From positions 1,736,001 through 1,800,000 of the forward strand of contig JAHWDD010000004.1 of the NCBI GenBank assembly GCA_023897205.1: a DNA stretch of 64,000 nucleotides. The letters run 5' to 3'. A program made the position numbers and the translations under genes. This DNA comes from Exophiala sp. HKRS030. Taxonomy: Eukaryota; Ascomycota; Eurotiomycetes; Chaetothyriales; Herpotrichiellaceae. The notes under the pieces are model-generated. The model saw only the letters and a program-made list of their open reading frames with translations, did no database searches and had not been told where the DNA came from. Position 1 is the first letter of the stretch. The number at the start of each line of letters is the position of its first letter. Below are positions 1 through 12,695 of this stretch, piece by piece.

Positions 1-89
1 GTTGCTTCCCTTGTGGGTTGGAGATGACTTGAGTACTTGATCAAGTCAAATCCGAACTTGTGTATTTCATCTCAAGACTTCAGGACTAA

Positions 90-1716
<1,627 letters not shown>

Positions 1717-2208
1717 CTATAACCTCTTGACAAAGTCTCTTGATGGAGGAGGTAGATCCGGAGCCGGTAGATTTCTCTCATATTTCGATCCTGGTAGGAC
1801 GCATTAGCTACCAAAGTTCTGGGTTGGAGCAACTGTGCACGACTCACCTCCAGGGGCTGTTGGGGCCTGTATGGATCGGGATGCTTCCATTTAATTAATA
1901 ACTTTTCTGTCTCGTTGAATAATATCTGTCCAAAAACTCTTGTCAGGACTGCGCAGCAAAACACTATCTTTGGGAAGGCGTACCCTCTGCGTCCGAGGAT
2001 CGTTGACACCTCTATTTGCGTCGAAAAGGGAACGGATGTAGACAGCTTGGCCACGCCATAAGCTGCGTTGGACTGCCCAGTCGAGGGAAAGCTTCAGTGC
2101 ACGTCGGTACAGGGACCTGTTGCACACCGATCAATATATATGGTATGTGAAAAGGGAAACAAATGTCGTTTACCGAACTGCTTTGACGTGAGGACTGATG
2201 GTGGCCAT
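1717..2208 (-). CDS. NDUFB9: NADH:ubiquinone oxidoreductase LYR subunit (NDUFB9/B22 type), one-base frameshift
   Basis: Accessory subunit of mitochondrial complex I, a LYR-motif protein of about 106 residues that no single long ORF reveals. Exons (minus strand) are 2208-2174, 2116-1984, 1925-1848 and 1790-1717. Introns start GTAAAC, GTACGC and GTGAGT and all end CAG. The product begins MATISPHVKAVRSLYRRALK, continues SLDWAVQRSLWRGQAVYIRS and KWKHPDPY, and ends GGSKYERNLPAPDLPPPS plus RDFVKRL. SLYRRAL is the LYR tripeptide region and W-x-HPDPY...GGSKYERN is the family signature. Exons sum to 320 nt. The HPDPY and APTAPGGSKYERN parts are offset by one base at the GGCCCC run (about 1862-1867), and one added base gives 321. 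The gene is therefore probably intact in the organism. The symbol is that of the human orthologue. Confidence 0.85.
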
Positions 2209-3144
2209 GGTGGGAGGAGACACGCGCGCTCCGGGCGCTCGACGATAACTGAGAACCTCCTCGCTCAGTCTGACAACCTGCAGGCAACTTTTCTGTCTTG
2301 TCTCGGGGTCGTTGTGGGAGATCAATCGTGTTCAATGATGGCTTGACCTGAATCTGTAATTGCTGCGAGTCGATTGGAAGTACTGGAGGTCGGGCTTGGC
2401 AACTCAGAGATCGAAGGTCTGCTTGGAGCTTTCCTGTGGAGCTCCACCGAATCATGCCGCTTTAAGATGGTGTTTCTATGCCATCAGTTCACCTCAGGTC
2501 CTGATTCCAAAATATCAATCGGTACGACTTGGACTGGTAATGGGATGGAACTTCGCTAAAGCCTCAACGGAAACAACAACTACAATCAACCCGTTTGAGC
2601 AAATATGCTCGAGAATTTCTCTACAGCCCTGAGATGAGACTCTCATCCCCTCACCATCTCGGACCTCTCACCGCTTGAAATCACCCACAGAAATATACAC
2701 GAAATGATGCACTTCATCATCTTCATGAGAAGCTAATTCTTGGAAGATGGTATTATCGCACCTAGGGCGGGCCTCTATCCTGCCGCCTTCCTCTCCCAGG
2801 AACCGACATTACCAATTTGGACGGCGGAATTGGAAATTCAAGCTCCGCTTGGAAAGTCGGTGGCTCTCTTCGCCCGGTAACGTAATATTATCAACCCTGA
2901 TAACCACGACATCCTCTCCCATATCGTCGCTGTGTTGTGTTTGCATAATGGAAAAGCCACAGGTGGGCCTCTGACTGCTTCAGCCTGGAGTCTTCCCAGC
3001 GGGATCATCGAAGTGGTATATATTCCATAGCTCGAGATATTGTGTGATTTCGACCTCATCCGCAAATTTGAAGTTCTCCCATCTACTACTCAACTGCATT
3101 CATTCTTCTTAAGCTGAAAATCTCACCGTATCGCCATCCATAAG
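2209..3144. other. Divergent promoter region, NDUFB9-like / EthD-like
   Basis: About 0.9 kb between divergent starts. A TATATATT at 3017-3024, about 120 bp before the EthD ATG, is a candidate TATA element. Short ORFs here are not recognisable. Confidence 0.5.
3017..3024 (+). promoter_or_regulatory. Candidate TATA box of the EthD-like gene
   Basis: TATATATT lies 121 bp upstream of the ATG at 3145, a plausible distance for a fungal core promoter. The assignment rests on position and base content only. Confidence 0.35.
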
Positions 3145-3456
3145 ATGACGTCCGGATATCTCGTTACCGCCAATTACCCACGTACCAATGGAGCCTTCTT
3201 CGATATCGACTATTATATCCAGAAACACCTGCCGCTAGCCCTCGACGCATGGACCCCTCATGGCGTAAAGATTGTTGCGATCTCCAGGGTAGACGACTCG
3301 AGTTCTCCCTACCAGTGCCAGTGTGTGATGTTATGGCCCAGCGCAGAGGCCTGGAGGAATGCGAGGACTAGTCCCGAAAGCAACAAGGTCTGGGAGGATG
3401 TACCAAAGTATACGGATTTGGATATTGTGATTGTCGAGGGAGAACGGATCTTGTGA
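3145..3456 (+). CDS. EthD-family dimeric alpha/beta-barrel protein
   Basis: Intronless, 103 residues. The family signature is visible: an N-terminal strand (YLVTANYP), F-D-I-D-YYIQKHLPLA where family members carry xFDxDYYxxxHxPL, and W-x-x-HGVK followed by a central strand and a C-terminal VIVEG strand. The length matches single-domain EthD proteins. EthD was named from an ethyl tert-butyl ether degradation cluster; members are small dimeric barrels next to oxidative catabolic genes, and their exact reaction is mostly unknown. The ATG at 3145 is the first in frame and the ORF needs no splicing. The next gene is a medium-chain reductase and then an Old Yellow Enzyme, so a shared xenobiotic or aromatic pathway is possible but unproven. 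Reading frame intact. Confidence 0.85.
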   Translation: MTSGYLVTANYPRTNGAFFDIDYYIQKHLPLALDAWTPHGVKIVAISRVDDSSSPYQCQCVMLWPSAEAWRNARTSPESNKVWEDVPKYTDLDIVIVEGERIL

Positions 3457-3993
3457 GCATTTACGGAAGTGGGGATGCTATACCTGTGTGCAACGTTTTT
3501 GGTTATCTACGGAGACAGTGCAAAAAGTCAGATGAAACTAGGAGATTCATCTTGAGAACTCGGATTCAGAAATAAGCAAATATTCAATTATATTCATCTT
3601 ACCGTTCTTGCTCGCGCTGCTTAGGATCTGTACTTAGTCGTGAATAGCTTGCACATATGGCACTTCGACTCATGTCCAAGGTATGCCGATTTCGCCCTGT
3701 TATAAAGTACTTTCGCCATTTCTATAGCTAGTTGTACTTGATTCGCCGTTTAACCTCCGCCCGTGTCCAGCGATCGTACAACAAAGGGATGTTGCCTTGT
3801 GGTCTTGCCTTTCTAGCGTTGAGGCTTCACGCACTCGCCTTCATGTACTCTCGCAGAGAGTGAAAACTTAGCGTTGTAGGAAATGAACAACGACACAAAG
3901 GAAACTGGCCCGAGCAGTAGCATTCAACAAAACCTTTCACCATCCTGTATGGCTACCTATCTATGTACCGCGGTCAGACCCCGGGTGTGACAT
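3457..3993. other. Intergenic, convergent 3' ends
   Basis: About 0.5 kb between the EthD-like gene and the 3' end of the MDR gene. No gene or structured element seen. Confidence 0.6.
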
Positions 3994-5139
3994 TCAGTCC
4001 GCTACACGATATACGTACTTGACAGCATTTGCCTTGCCAGCACGCGACCTCGCGAACCCTTCAGCGACAGCCTCGAGTCCGCCTGGCAACACTTCATATG
4101 GATGCGGGTTGAACCAGCCCTCTTTCAGACCCTTTGCTATGTATCTGAAACAAACAAAGCAAAGGTCAGGAAATTCGTCCTGGACTCCCAAAACATCGAT
4201 GTTGTAGTGCTTGATATGCTCTGAGATACCTGAATAATCTTGGAAGGGCAGGACAGTAACAAGTTTCCCACCAAAGGAGAGTATGGCAGAGATATTGACG
4301 AAGCTGGGACGTTCCGAGACGCAATCAAACCCGTGGAGGAGGAGGTTGTCCGCTCCTGCCGCGGCTTTGACGTTTTTGATCAGAGCCTCGTTGCCTTCAC
4401 GATAATCAACGACCGTATCGCCCTTGGAACGATCAATGAGGTTTTCGACGAAAGCGGCGGACTTTCCTGCAACTGCGATGATGGGATGAATGTTGCTAAG
4501 TCGAGCGAACTGGATGGCAAACGCCCCGATGGCGGTGGCACCCCCATATATGACGAGGGAATGCTCTCATCGCCGGCTTTCGTCCATGGCTGTGGCAGTC
4601 CCAAGTGGCGATACAGTACTAAAAAGGCCGTCATTGCCGCGAGCGGGATGGTCACGGCATCTGTACGCAAGTGTCAGAGGAATCGAAATGGAGCACATCA
4701 TGGCCTCCACGCAAGGAGGCCAGAAACGAACACACCTTCAAAGCTGAGGCTTTCGGGTATATGAAAGGTGGCAATCTCTTCGGCAACCGTGTATTCTGCC
4801 AGGGTTCCATGCGGACGTAGGATCGTATGGAATGCAGCGACTCGATCGCCTGGCTTGAATTCTGTGACTCCTGGTCCGACCTTGGCCACAATGCCGGCTG
4901 CGTCGTCGCAGGGGTTATAGTCCCCTCCTGGAAATCTGCCTTCTTTCATCCACAAGGGGACTTTCCAGTCTTTCGGGTTAGCTCCAGCAACGACGACCTC
5001 GATCAGAACTTGGCCCGCCTGTGGCTCCGGGACGGGGACTTCTGAAACGCGGACATTGAGATCTGTGGAAATGAATTAATCCTGGAAGGGCCTCGAGGGT
5101 TGAGAGTGGTTTACCGTAGTCGACAGTTGCTTCTTTCAT
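3994..5139 (-). CDS. Medium-chain dehydrogenase/reductase, enoyl-reductase (toxD-like) type, one-base frameshift
   Basis: NAD(P)H-dependent oxidoreductase of the zinc-lacking MDR branch that includes toxD-like and polyketide trans-enoyl reductases. Exons are 5139-5115, 5062-4736 and 4660-3994, with GTAAAC and GTGTGT donors and CAG acceptors. The start MKEATVDYDLNVRVSEVPVP is typical. Visible motifs are VVVAGANPKDWKVP, the GroES-like core (AAGIVAKVGPGVTEFKPGDR), AVTIPLAAMTAF, the nucleotide-binding LVIYGGATAIGAFAIQ and the C-terminal GKANAVKYVYR. Exons total 1019 nt; frame changes at the CCC run (plus 4557-4559) between GDESIP and LVIYGG, and one added base gives 339 residues. It is divergent from the OYE gene across 656 bp. 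The substrate cannot be told from sequence. Confidence 0.87.
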
Positions 5140-5795
5140 GGTCGTTTCACGGTTCGGTGGTCTTTGGTTACACGCTGTATGGCACGGGGATTGTCGTTGC
5201 AGTCTCACCTTCGATAGACGATGCCGATTGATAGACTCAGCTATCATGGACTCACCGTAGTCATTATAAGCCACGCCATACAGACTGAGCAGTGGTATCT
5301 TCAGAATGCTTCTCACCCGGATTTGGGTATCTGAAAAGATGAAGTATTGGTAATAGCACCCATCATGCAAACTTAAAATAACGTAATTTGGCGATCGCAG
5401 GGCGTCTTCGGTCCAACATTAGTCCTGTACCACTCCATACTTTCTTGTGAGTGTAGGTGAGAAGACGTTGTGTTGGTGAAAGATATGTCGCCGAAGCGGA
5501 CATTGGGAAAACCATATTCTTTGCCAAGACGGGGATAAATAATTCACATCTCAACATTGCCCCGAGCCACCCAAAGTACGTGATTCTTTGTCACTTGAGA
5601 GATGGAGTCCAGCCCAGCAAGCTACGATCCGTACTGGCAGCTCTATACCACCATCAACATGCACAAATACGATATATTTCCTCGGGATCTCGATGATAGA
5701 GCTGTTCCAGATATGCTTCTGGAACCAGCTGTAGGTTACCGGAGCGCAGCTGAGGTAGGGCCAATAGTAAAATGGACGAGATTCGCCATGGAGAC
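5140..5795. promoter_or_regulatory. Divergent promoter between MDR and OYE genes
   Basis: 656 bp separate the two divergent ATGs, so both oxidoreductases could share control elements. An open frame from 5602 overlaps the OYE start in another frame and is not family-like. No specific operator was identified. Confidence 0.45.
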
Positions 5796-7263
5796 ATGTC
5801 AACGGATCCGAAGAGGCTCTTCGAGCCGCTTTCATTCGACTCCAGTGGTCGGAGAGCTAGCAACCGCTTCATGAAGGCGGCAATGAGTGAAAAATGGCAT
5901 CGTGGAATCCACAAGACATACAAGGTCGGGGTATACCATCTGAGGAACTCATAAATCTTTACCAATCATGGGGCAACGGCGGCTATGGCGTGGTTTTGAC
6001 AGGCAACACCATGATTGCACCAGAACATCTCGAGTCACCGGGAAACATGATCATTCCTGCAGACGCACCGTTTTCTGGCATCCGATTCGACGCATTTGCG
6101 CAACTTGCGAGACAGGGTAAATCCGGAGGTGCCTTGCTATTGTGTCAACTCTCTCATCCTGGTCGACAGGTGCCTGCGAATGTCAACCCTAATCCCATCT
6201 CTGCTGGTGATGTCCAACTCACCAAACAAATCTTCGGCCTGGAGTTTGGAAAGCCAAGATCGATGACTGCGCAAGATATTAAGGCAGTAGTGCACGGATT
6301 CGCTCGCGCAGCCGAATACTGCTATCGCGCTGGGTTTGATGGTGTCCACATACAAGCCGGCCAGTGAGCTTATCATTCTCTCAATGCTAACAGGCTGGAC
6401 ACAAAAACAGCTAACTTGGAATCTAGTGGCTATCTACTCGCCCAATTTCTTGCCTTATCAACGAACAATCGTGCTGATGAATATGGTGGCAGTCTGGAGA
6501 ACCGCTCTCGCATCATATTTGACATTCTTTTGGCGATCCGAGAACGGGCTGCGGACAGGTCGTTTATGGTCGGCATCAAGGTGAACAGTGTTGAGTTCCA
6601 AGAAGGGGGTTTCAGCCTTCAGGACAGCACAGATCTGTGCACATCCCTCGAAGCACATGAGTTCGACCTGGCAGAATTGACCGGTGGCACGTATGAGGAG
6701 CTGGCATTTGACCACAAACGAGACTCGACGAAAAAAAGAGAAGCATACTTCATTGACTTTGCCGAGATGATTGTCCCAAATCTGAAGAAGACCAAAGTCT
6801 TTGTTGCAGGTGGGTTTTGATCGGTCTCGGCGATGGTAAAGGCATTAGACACCGTGCACGGGTCTCTTTAGGCAGACCTGCGTGCCATGAGCCGGATTTG
6901 CCAAAGAAGATCTTCTCGAGAAAAGTGAAGGGCTCTTTGGTTGTGAAGCTGGATGAAGAAGACTTTGGTATCACGAACCTCGCTGCAGGAACTCAGTGTG
7001 TCTAGACCTCCAAACGCTCGTTGCTTGCGGCCTTTGCTGACCACCATTGCTGCAGACTTCGCCTCATAGGACAAAAGCGACTGCCCCTTAACTTCACGCG
7101 GGATGCCCATGTCAAGATGTTTCTGGATACACTGCAGCGTTGGATGGTAGAGACGCAGAATAACAGTGATGGTTCCCTCTACAGGTATCCGGACATTGAT
7201 CCCGAGTTTACTAGCATTCCTGGCGCATGTACTTGTTGGCCTCCTTACTCGGAACTTGTGTAG
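5796..7263 (+). CDS. Old Yellow Enzyme-type NADH:flavin oxidoreductase, reading frame broken (two -1 shifts and a TGA)
   Basis: FMN-dependent TIM-barrel ene-reductase family, probably cytosolic, 448 codons if repaired. Exons are 5796-6363, 6427-6995 and 7056-7263. Motifs are [37 protein letters not shown] and [24 protein letters not shown] appears only after splicing 6364-6426, and [15 protein letters not shown] appears late. An in-frame ATG at 5772 is an alternative start. Frame slips at the A5 run 5890-5894 (before MASWNP) and at GGG 6860-6862 (before VSLGRPAC); exons sum to 1345 and two added bases give 1347. In addition, TGA at 6818-6820 sits where an arginine (CGA) is expected after VFVAGGF. 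The shifts match the assembly-wide pattern, but the stop does not, so this may be a real pseudogene. Confidence 0.8.
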
Positions 7264-7385
7264 TAAGCCACACCAGTATATCATTTAAGTCGAAGCCTCA
7301 CACACGTCTTGGTAGCGACGCAGTATACGGTTCACTTGCTCCTCAGTCCATCTTGGCCCTTCACCATAACACACAAACTCAGATG

Positions 7386-8404
7386 CTAGGTCGCGAATCG
7401 GCCGGTGAGCAATTCTTCCCGGGCGAGTATTGACCACTGCGGCTGTGAGGTGTTCAAACAATGCCCCATGTGAAGTTGCAGTCTCCTCGCAACATCGTTG
7501 CAGTCAAGCAAGGTTGGGAAATCCTTGCCTCGAGAGATATAATCATTCTGTACTTTGCCCATGAGTTCCAGTCCAGAGTTAAACCGGCCTGCAGATTCTT
7601 CATCTTTGGTATACCCAATCTGCATGAATTCAAGTCGGGCTTCTGCCATGGCCCCAATGTATCGAACGTTATGTAGCGGCAAAGAGTGTTCAAGCATGCG
7701 ACGTAGATGTGGATGCGACTGTGGAGTGAGCATCTGTGTGGTTATGTAGTTGTTGCACATGTCATGACACAAAGTCAGGCATGCCCAGTGGAGACGACCA
7801 GCGAAGGTGTTGAGTCCAGGACCTAAGTATGGTACGATATCAACTGGAGGACTGACGATCCGAATGAGCCTTGCCGAGTCGAACAAGAATGCGTAGTCGA
7901 ACCGTGGAGACATTCTTCCCGAATCAATCCTGCTGACAGCCGCGTCTCCCAATAGCACAGTTTGGTCTTGATCGACCTCGCTGGAGGAGAACATTGTTGT
8001 TGAAGGATCAAGTTTGAAGGCTGGCGTAGATGTAGATCCCTTGATATCTGCGATGCCTGCAACTTTCACTGCATCATCCAGGAGCTCCAGTATTTTACTG
8101 AGATCTCTTCGTCGACCGGCACGGTTTAGCTCAGTGATGGCGAGCTTGAGTTTTGTGTTTGTTGCACGAAGCTCATGGATAGCTTGCTTTTGACGTTTTC
8201 GAAATCTTTGCTGTGCAATCTTTCCACGCTCTCTTCGATCCTGTTTTGCCTTAGCACATTATACCCGGCATGTGGATGTGGATTTGAACGCACACGACGA
8301 TACTCTTCATCGTCGTCTTCTGGTACATGCCTTCCATCTTGCTGGACCGCTCCACCGTCGTCCATGCCAACATCAAAGGCAGAGGAAACTTCAGTGTCCT
8401 TCAT
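7386..8404 (-). CDS. bZIP-type transcription factor with DUF3425-like C-terminal domain, one-base frameshift
   Basis: Nuclear regulator of about 339 residues, convergent with the OYE gene. I see no intron. An acidic N-terminus (EDDDEEYRRVRSNPHPHAGY) leads into a basic region RRERGKIAQQRFRKRQK near residues 57-75. A leucine-repeat segment follows (AIHELRATNTKLKLAITEL), and then a C-terminal domain of the DUF3425 type containing DYAFLFDSARL and WACLTLCHDM. The basic region has Gly where classical bZIPs have the invariant Asn. The N-terminal part and the basic region are one base apart at an AA pair (plus 8251-8252), where AAA would restore NVLKAKQDRRER; 1019 nt plus one is 340 codons. The start at 8404 is the first ATG in the N-terminal frame. 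The neighbouring MDR/OYE/EthD genes are possible targets. Confidence 0.82.
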
Positions 8405-9983
8405 GATCACATGAAGATTTCCAGAATACTCAACGTCTGCGCCGGGATATAGGTTCCAAAAACGAAACAAGGATACTGAAGGCTCCTTTCTTCTCACCGG
8501 CGATACCTTAGTCCTTACATTTTTGTATTGGTCATATTGGTCATATTGTGGACGGCATGATTTCTATCTGCGGTTAAATTGATCAAGGGGCCTGAAAGTG
8601 ATATGCGGGACGGGCTAAGTGCTTACCAATATGGTCGATTGACATCCGAAGTATTGAATGTATGAGGATGAGTCAGCACGCACCCGGAGGATTCAGCACA
8701 AGAGGATCCGTCATGCTGGCAACAAAGCGGTCTCTCAAGCACCATGAATATAAATCAAAACACAGGATCTTCGGGAATGGGTACTGTTACCAATCCCGTA
8801 AGATGGGTGTTTTCCATCTCGAACCCGTATCATCTTTGGGGCGCTTGAGACTCGGTGGTACAGGACTCGAGATGAGCACAGCGACAAGTGGTTGAATCCA
8901 AACGTTCTCATTTACCCACAACCCTGCATGCCGCAAGACGTAACGGTCAATCTCGTGGGCCCAGAATAGATATAAAGTACTCGAACACAGATGATGCGCT
9001 CAATGAAAAATCCGCCTAGGGGTGTTACCCCTCTCATACGGCACGGGTGACTTTTGCCATGCCAACTAGGAAGATATGGCACTCCTGTACCGTAAATCCC
9101 GAGATGTCTTCTTGTAACCATAGCATTCTCTGCCACGGGCCTGTGAGCTTACCTTGGGCATGTTTTGCTTTCCGACGTGGCCGAGAGGCTCCGATGCCAT
9201 GTCGGTGAAAAACCGGCTTCAGCGACGGGCCAACGACAAGCATCGCATCAGGCATATTGAGGGTTTTACAAGGAACACACAGTGGCATTTGCGGTCCGCG
9301 ATCTGTTGGGGGATCCTTACTGAAGAGCTTCCATGACTTCGAAGCATAGTTGCCCGAGGCAGAGCAATCATGGTGATGAGTCGGCAGAGAACTTGATTCA
9401 TGGCTGAACATCTGGTATGAAAATGCCAAGTTATTAGCGAGAGTGATGGCCAAGCTAGTAGTTTTAGTGGCTGGTTAAAACACGTGCTGCCTCAGCTTAT
9501 GCGAAGATTTGGCTAGCTGGTTTCTTGTTTAGGTGGCACTAGGGGCATCTTTCTCCGCTCCAAGCCGCAAGCTCGCCGCAAGCTCCGACTCAAGTTACTA
9601 AGTTTGTCAATCAGACTATTACACAGCGAATTAGAGACCGGCAATATTTGCGTAGGCCCAGCCGACGGATGCACCTGCAGAATTGCAATTATTACCGCAT
9701 ACCTGAGAAACTTGAATCGAAGTCACACTGACAGCACCTTGCCGCTTCAAAGCTCCCCGTCTCCAATCCCGCAGAACCCAACTCCAGAGCTTGCTGTTGA
9801 TCCTCTGCTTCCCTTGATTCACACAACTACACGATCCAAGCTTCATCTCTCTTTCCCTTGTGTCCTTTGAGCAGGCCGAGTCACCGCATTGCATGCTGGT
9901 GAAAGCTCCTATTGGCTCTGCTTGAGCGTTCGTTCTTCTATTTGTCCTTCAGCAGTACATTTCCAGACATCTTAGCCACGATC
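8405..9983. other. Divergent intergenic region, bZIP / KGD2
   Basis: About 1.6 kb holding the promoters of both flanking genes. Open frames of up to 139 codons exist but show no family resemblance or plausible splicing partner. Confidence 0.55.
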
Positions 9984-11588
9984 ATGGCCACTCAACGGCT
10001 GCGAAGGTTACCAACCCTAAAACTCGCGCTCGCGGTCCCTAGGCGCACGTCTTCACTTCAGATTCGTACATTCACTGCTTTAAGAGCGACGTCAACACCA
10101 CGACAGCAATTCCTCCAACCCTCCACCACACACTCCTCTGTCTCACGCTTCCAGCAATTCAGCACCTCACCAGTCCACCATGAGACCATTGTCAAGGTTC
10201 CCCAGATGGCCGAATCCATCTCTGAGGGCACACTGAGCTCTTTCTCAAAACAGGTCGGAGATTATGTCGAACAGGACGAGGAAATTGCTTCAATCGAGAC
10301 CGACAAGATCGATGTATCGGTCAATGCCCCGAGGCTGGCACCATAAAAGAATTCTTGGTTAGCGAAGGCGACACTGTCACAGTTGGCCAAGAGCTTGCAA
10401 AGATTGAACCAGGCGATGGTGGTGGCGGTGGTGCGAAGGAGGCCAAGGAAGAACCCAAAGAACCTGCTTCCAAGGACCAACCCACAAGCTCCGACCCCGA
10501 ACCAAAGAAGGAGGAAAAGAAGGCAGACACCCCAGCTCCTCCGCCTAAGAAGGAAGAGAAGCCCGCGCCTCCTAAAGAAGAGAAGAAGCCTGCACCACCC
10601 AAGGATGAGAAGAAGTCAAGTTCCGAAGGTCAAAAGGAAGGTATTGACTCTCCTTACGGCAAAGGTAGCAGGAACGAGAACAGAGTCAGTCGAAACAACA
10701 GTCGTTCTACTTTCATACGTTGCTAACAATTTATCTAGGTCAAGATGAATCGCATGCGCCTGAGAATTGCAGAGCGTCTGAAGCAGTCACAGAACACGGC
10801 GGCCTCCCTAACCACCTTCAACGAAGTGGATATGACCGCTCTGATGGAGTTGAGGAAGAAGTTCAAGGACGAGATCTTGAAAAAGACTGGAATCAAACTT
10901 GGCTTCATGGGAGCTTTCTCCCGAGCAGCTGTCCTCGCAATGAAGGATGTTCCTGCCGCCAATGCTTCCATCGAAGGTCCCGGTGGTGGAGACACGATTG
11001 TGTATAGAGACTATGTCGATATTAGTGTTGCTGTTGCGACGCCCAAGGGACTGGTTACTCCAGTGTTGCGAAATGCTGAGAGCCTAGAGTCACTTGTAGA
11101 CATCGAGAGCGGAATCTCGGAGTTGGGCAAAAAGGTACAGTACCGTTCGTTGCGAATCAACGTCATGTCTAATGTTGTTTTCAGGCACGAGATGGAAAAT
11201 TATCCATTGAAGACATGGCTGGTGGTACATTCACTATCAGCAATGGCGGAGTCTTTGGATCATTATATGGAACTCCCATCATCAACCTGCCTCAAACCGC
11301 TGTGCTGGGCTTACATGCAATCAAGGAGAGACCAATAGCTGTGAACGGCAAGGTGGAAATCAGACCAGTAAGTTCACCGTTGGACAGGCTTTTAATCGTC
11401 AACTGACTCTGTGCAGATGATGTATCTCGCCCTTACCTACGATCATCGCTTGTTAGATGGTCGGGAAGCCGTGACTTTCCTAGTCAAGATCAAGGTAAGT
11501 CATCACGAAGCAATCACACCAACAAACAAGCGCTAACATTCAATTGCAGGAGTACATAGAAGACCCCGCAAAGATGCTCCTGGCATAA
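9984..11588 (+). CDS. KGD2: Dihydrolipoyllysine succinyltransferase, E2 of 2-oxoglutarate dehydrogenase, one-base frameshift
   Basis: E2 core of the mitochondrial TCA-cycle 2-oxoglutarate dehydrogenase complex; it moves succinyl from the lipoyl arm to CoA. Exons are 9984-10684, 10739-11134, 11185-11367, 11417-11494 and 11550-11588. An Arg/Ser-rich mitochondrial presequence (residues 1-65) is followed by a lipoyl domain with acceptor Lys108 in ETDKID, and a Pro/Glu/Lys-rich linker with no clear E3-binding domain, as is usual in fungi. The catalytic domain carries [30 protein letters not shown] and the DHRLLDG active-site motif (His about 437). Length is 465 residues. Frame changes at CCCC 10327-10330 inside the lipoyl domain (VNAP / EAGTIKEFL). 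Exons sum to 1397, and one added base gives 1398. Because this enzyme is normally needed for respiration, the shift is most likely an assembly error. The ATG at 9984 is preferred over an upstream in-frame codon because it begins the presequence. Confidence 0.95.
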
Positions 11589-12695
11589 ACCTTGGTGTTA
11601 GGGACGTTCAAGACCAGGGGGAGTCTGACTCTTCTGAGCCTTGAGATCCCGCCATTGCTCAGCGATTGGTCAGCATTGTTACGGAGGGTTGGTTATCTGA
11701 TAAACGACCGTAATCCATAGGGATGAGTTGCCTGGTCTTCCATGTCTCGCGTCGCGGATTGTACAAAAGTCAAACTAGCCCAGAGTGTAGGCCGGGGTGC
11801 ATCATTAAAACTTCATTATGTGTCCCGAGCGAGTTTCTCATTGTCTGTTGCTGGTCCTGTCTGGTTCGTCGCCATCCTGCCACCAAAGGTGACGCGGTGG
11901 ACATGACCAAGCCCTGACTAGCCTCAACTCCCCGTGAATAGAATTCCAACTCTCGGCGAAAGTCTCCGGTTGCCGCAGCTTCGCCGTCAAAACTCCAGCC
12001 AATGAGCGCGTCTCTGCCCAATCTGGACAATCATGTACTCCGTAGGCCTAGAGGAGGTCAGTCTTCGCCGATGAAGGGCTAGCCTTTGAAAGCTTATTAC
12101 CTTGCTTGTACACGAGTATGGGGAAACAGTCTACTACTCATTAAGTGGCTGCTTCGATTGCTAGTGTTTGTCTTGTCGGCAAGGCTAGATTCATATCCGT
12201 CGTCATAAACTATCTCTGGGCTGGTCTGCTCTGCTCTTGTGATTGTCATCACCGTCTGGAATTTTTGTCAAGCTCCTCCTATCGCTTAATATCACCTGAA
12301 TGCCCGGGCAAGTCGACGCTTGTCGCTACCAGATGGGCTATGCCCGACTTGGCCACAGGATCCGTATACTGACACTCAGAACTTCCGACGGCTAGGGGCG
12401 GAGTACTATAAGGTGCTCACAAGAGGCCGTGAGTGTGACGCTCGTTGTCCGCCATGCTCGTTTTTCCAATTGGCTCGAGATGAAGGTTCTCGTTGAATCA
12501 ATCCATGGATCAAAGACATGAACGAATAGCTTCGCACTTCAGCATCAGGACGGCTTTCCCCTATCAATGTCATTGGCAAGTTAGCTCCGTTCATTGTATC
12601 GTTGTTCGTTCGTTCGTACGTGCATGCTTTGCATGCGTGCGTGGGTGCGTGGACAGACTCCTGCATCCCCGCGCCAACGCGCTTTTCGAATTCAC
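11589..12695. other. Intergenic, convergent KGD2 / MYND 3' ends
   Basis: About 1.1 kb, more than two 3' UTRs need. It holds one TACGGAGTA motif (minus orientation, 12036-12044). A short GTTCGTTCGT/TGCGTG-rich stretch lies near 12600-12650. No gene seen. Confidence 0.55.

Noticed and set aside
2012..2455. 147-codon minus-strand ORF over the NDUFB9-like gene
   Set aside because: It overlaps exons and introns of the better supported gene in another frame and has no family features.
5796..7263. Repeat-induced point mutation (RIP) of the OYE gene
   Set aside because: Only one C-to-T stop is seen, at a CpG rather than the CpA that RIP prefers, and the gene is not AT-enriched or duplicated in the window.
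10383..10748. 121-codon Lys/Arg-rich ORF on the plus strand
   Set aside because: It is an off-frame reading of the Pro/Glu/Lys-rich linker of KGD2.
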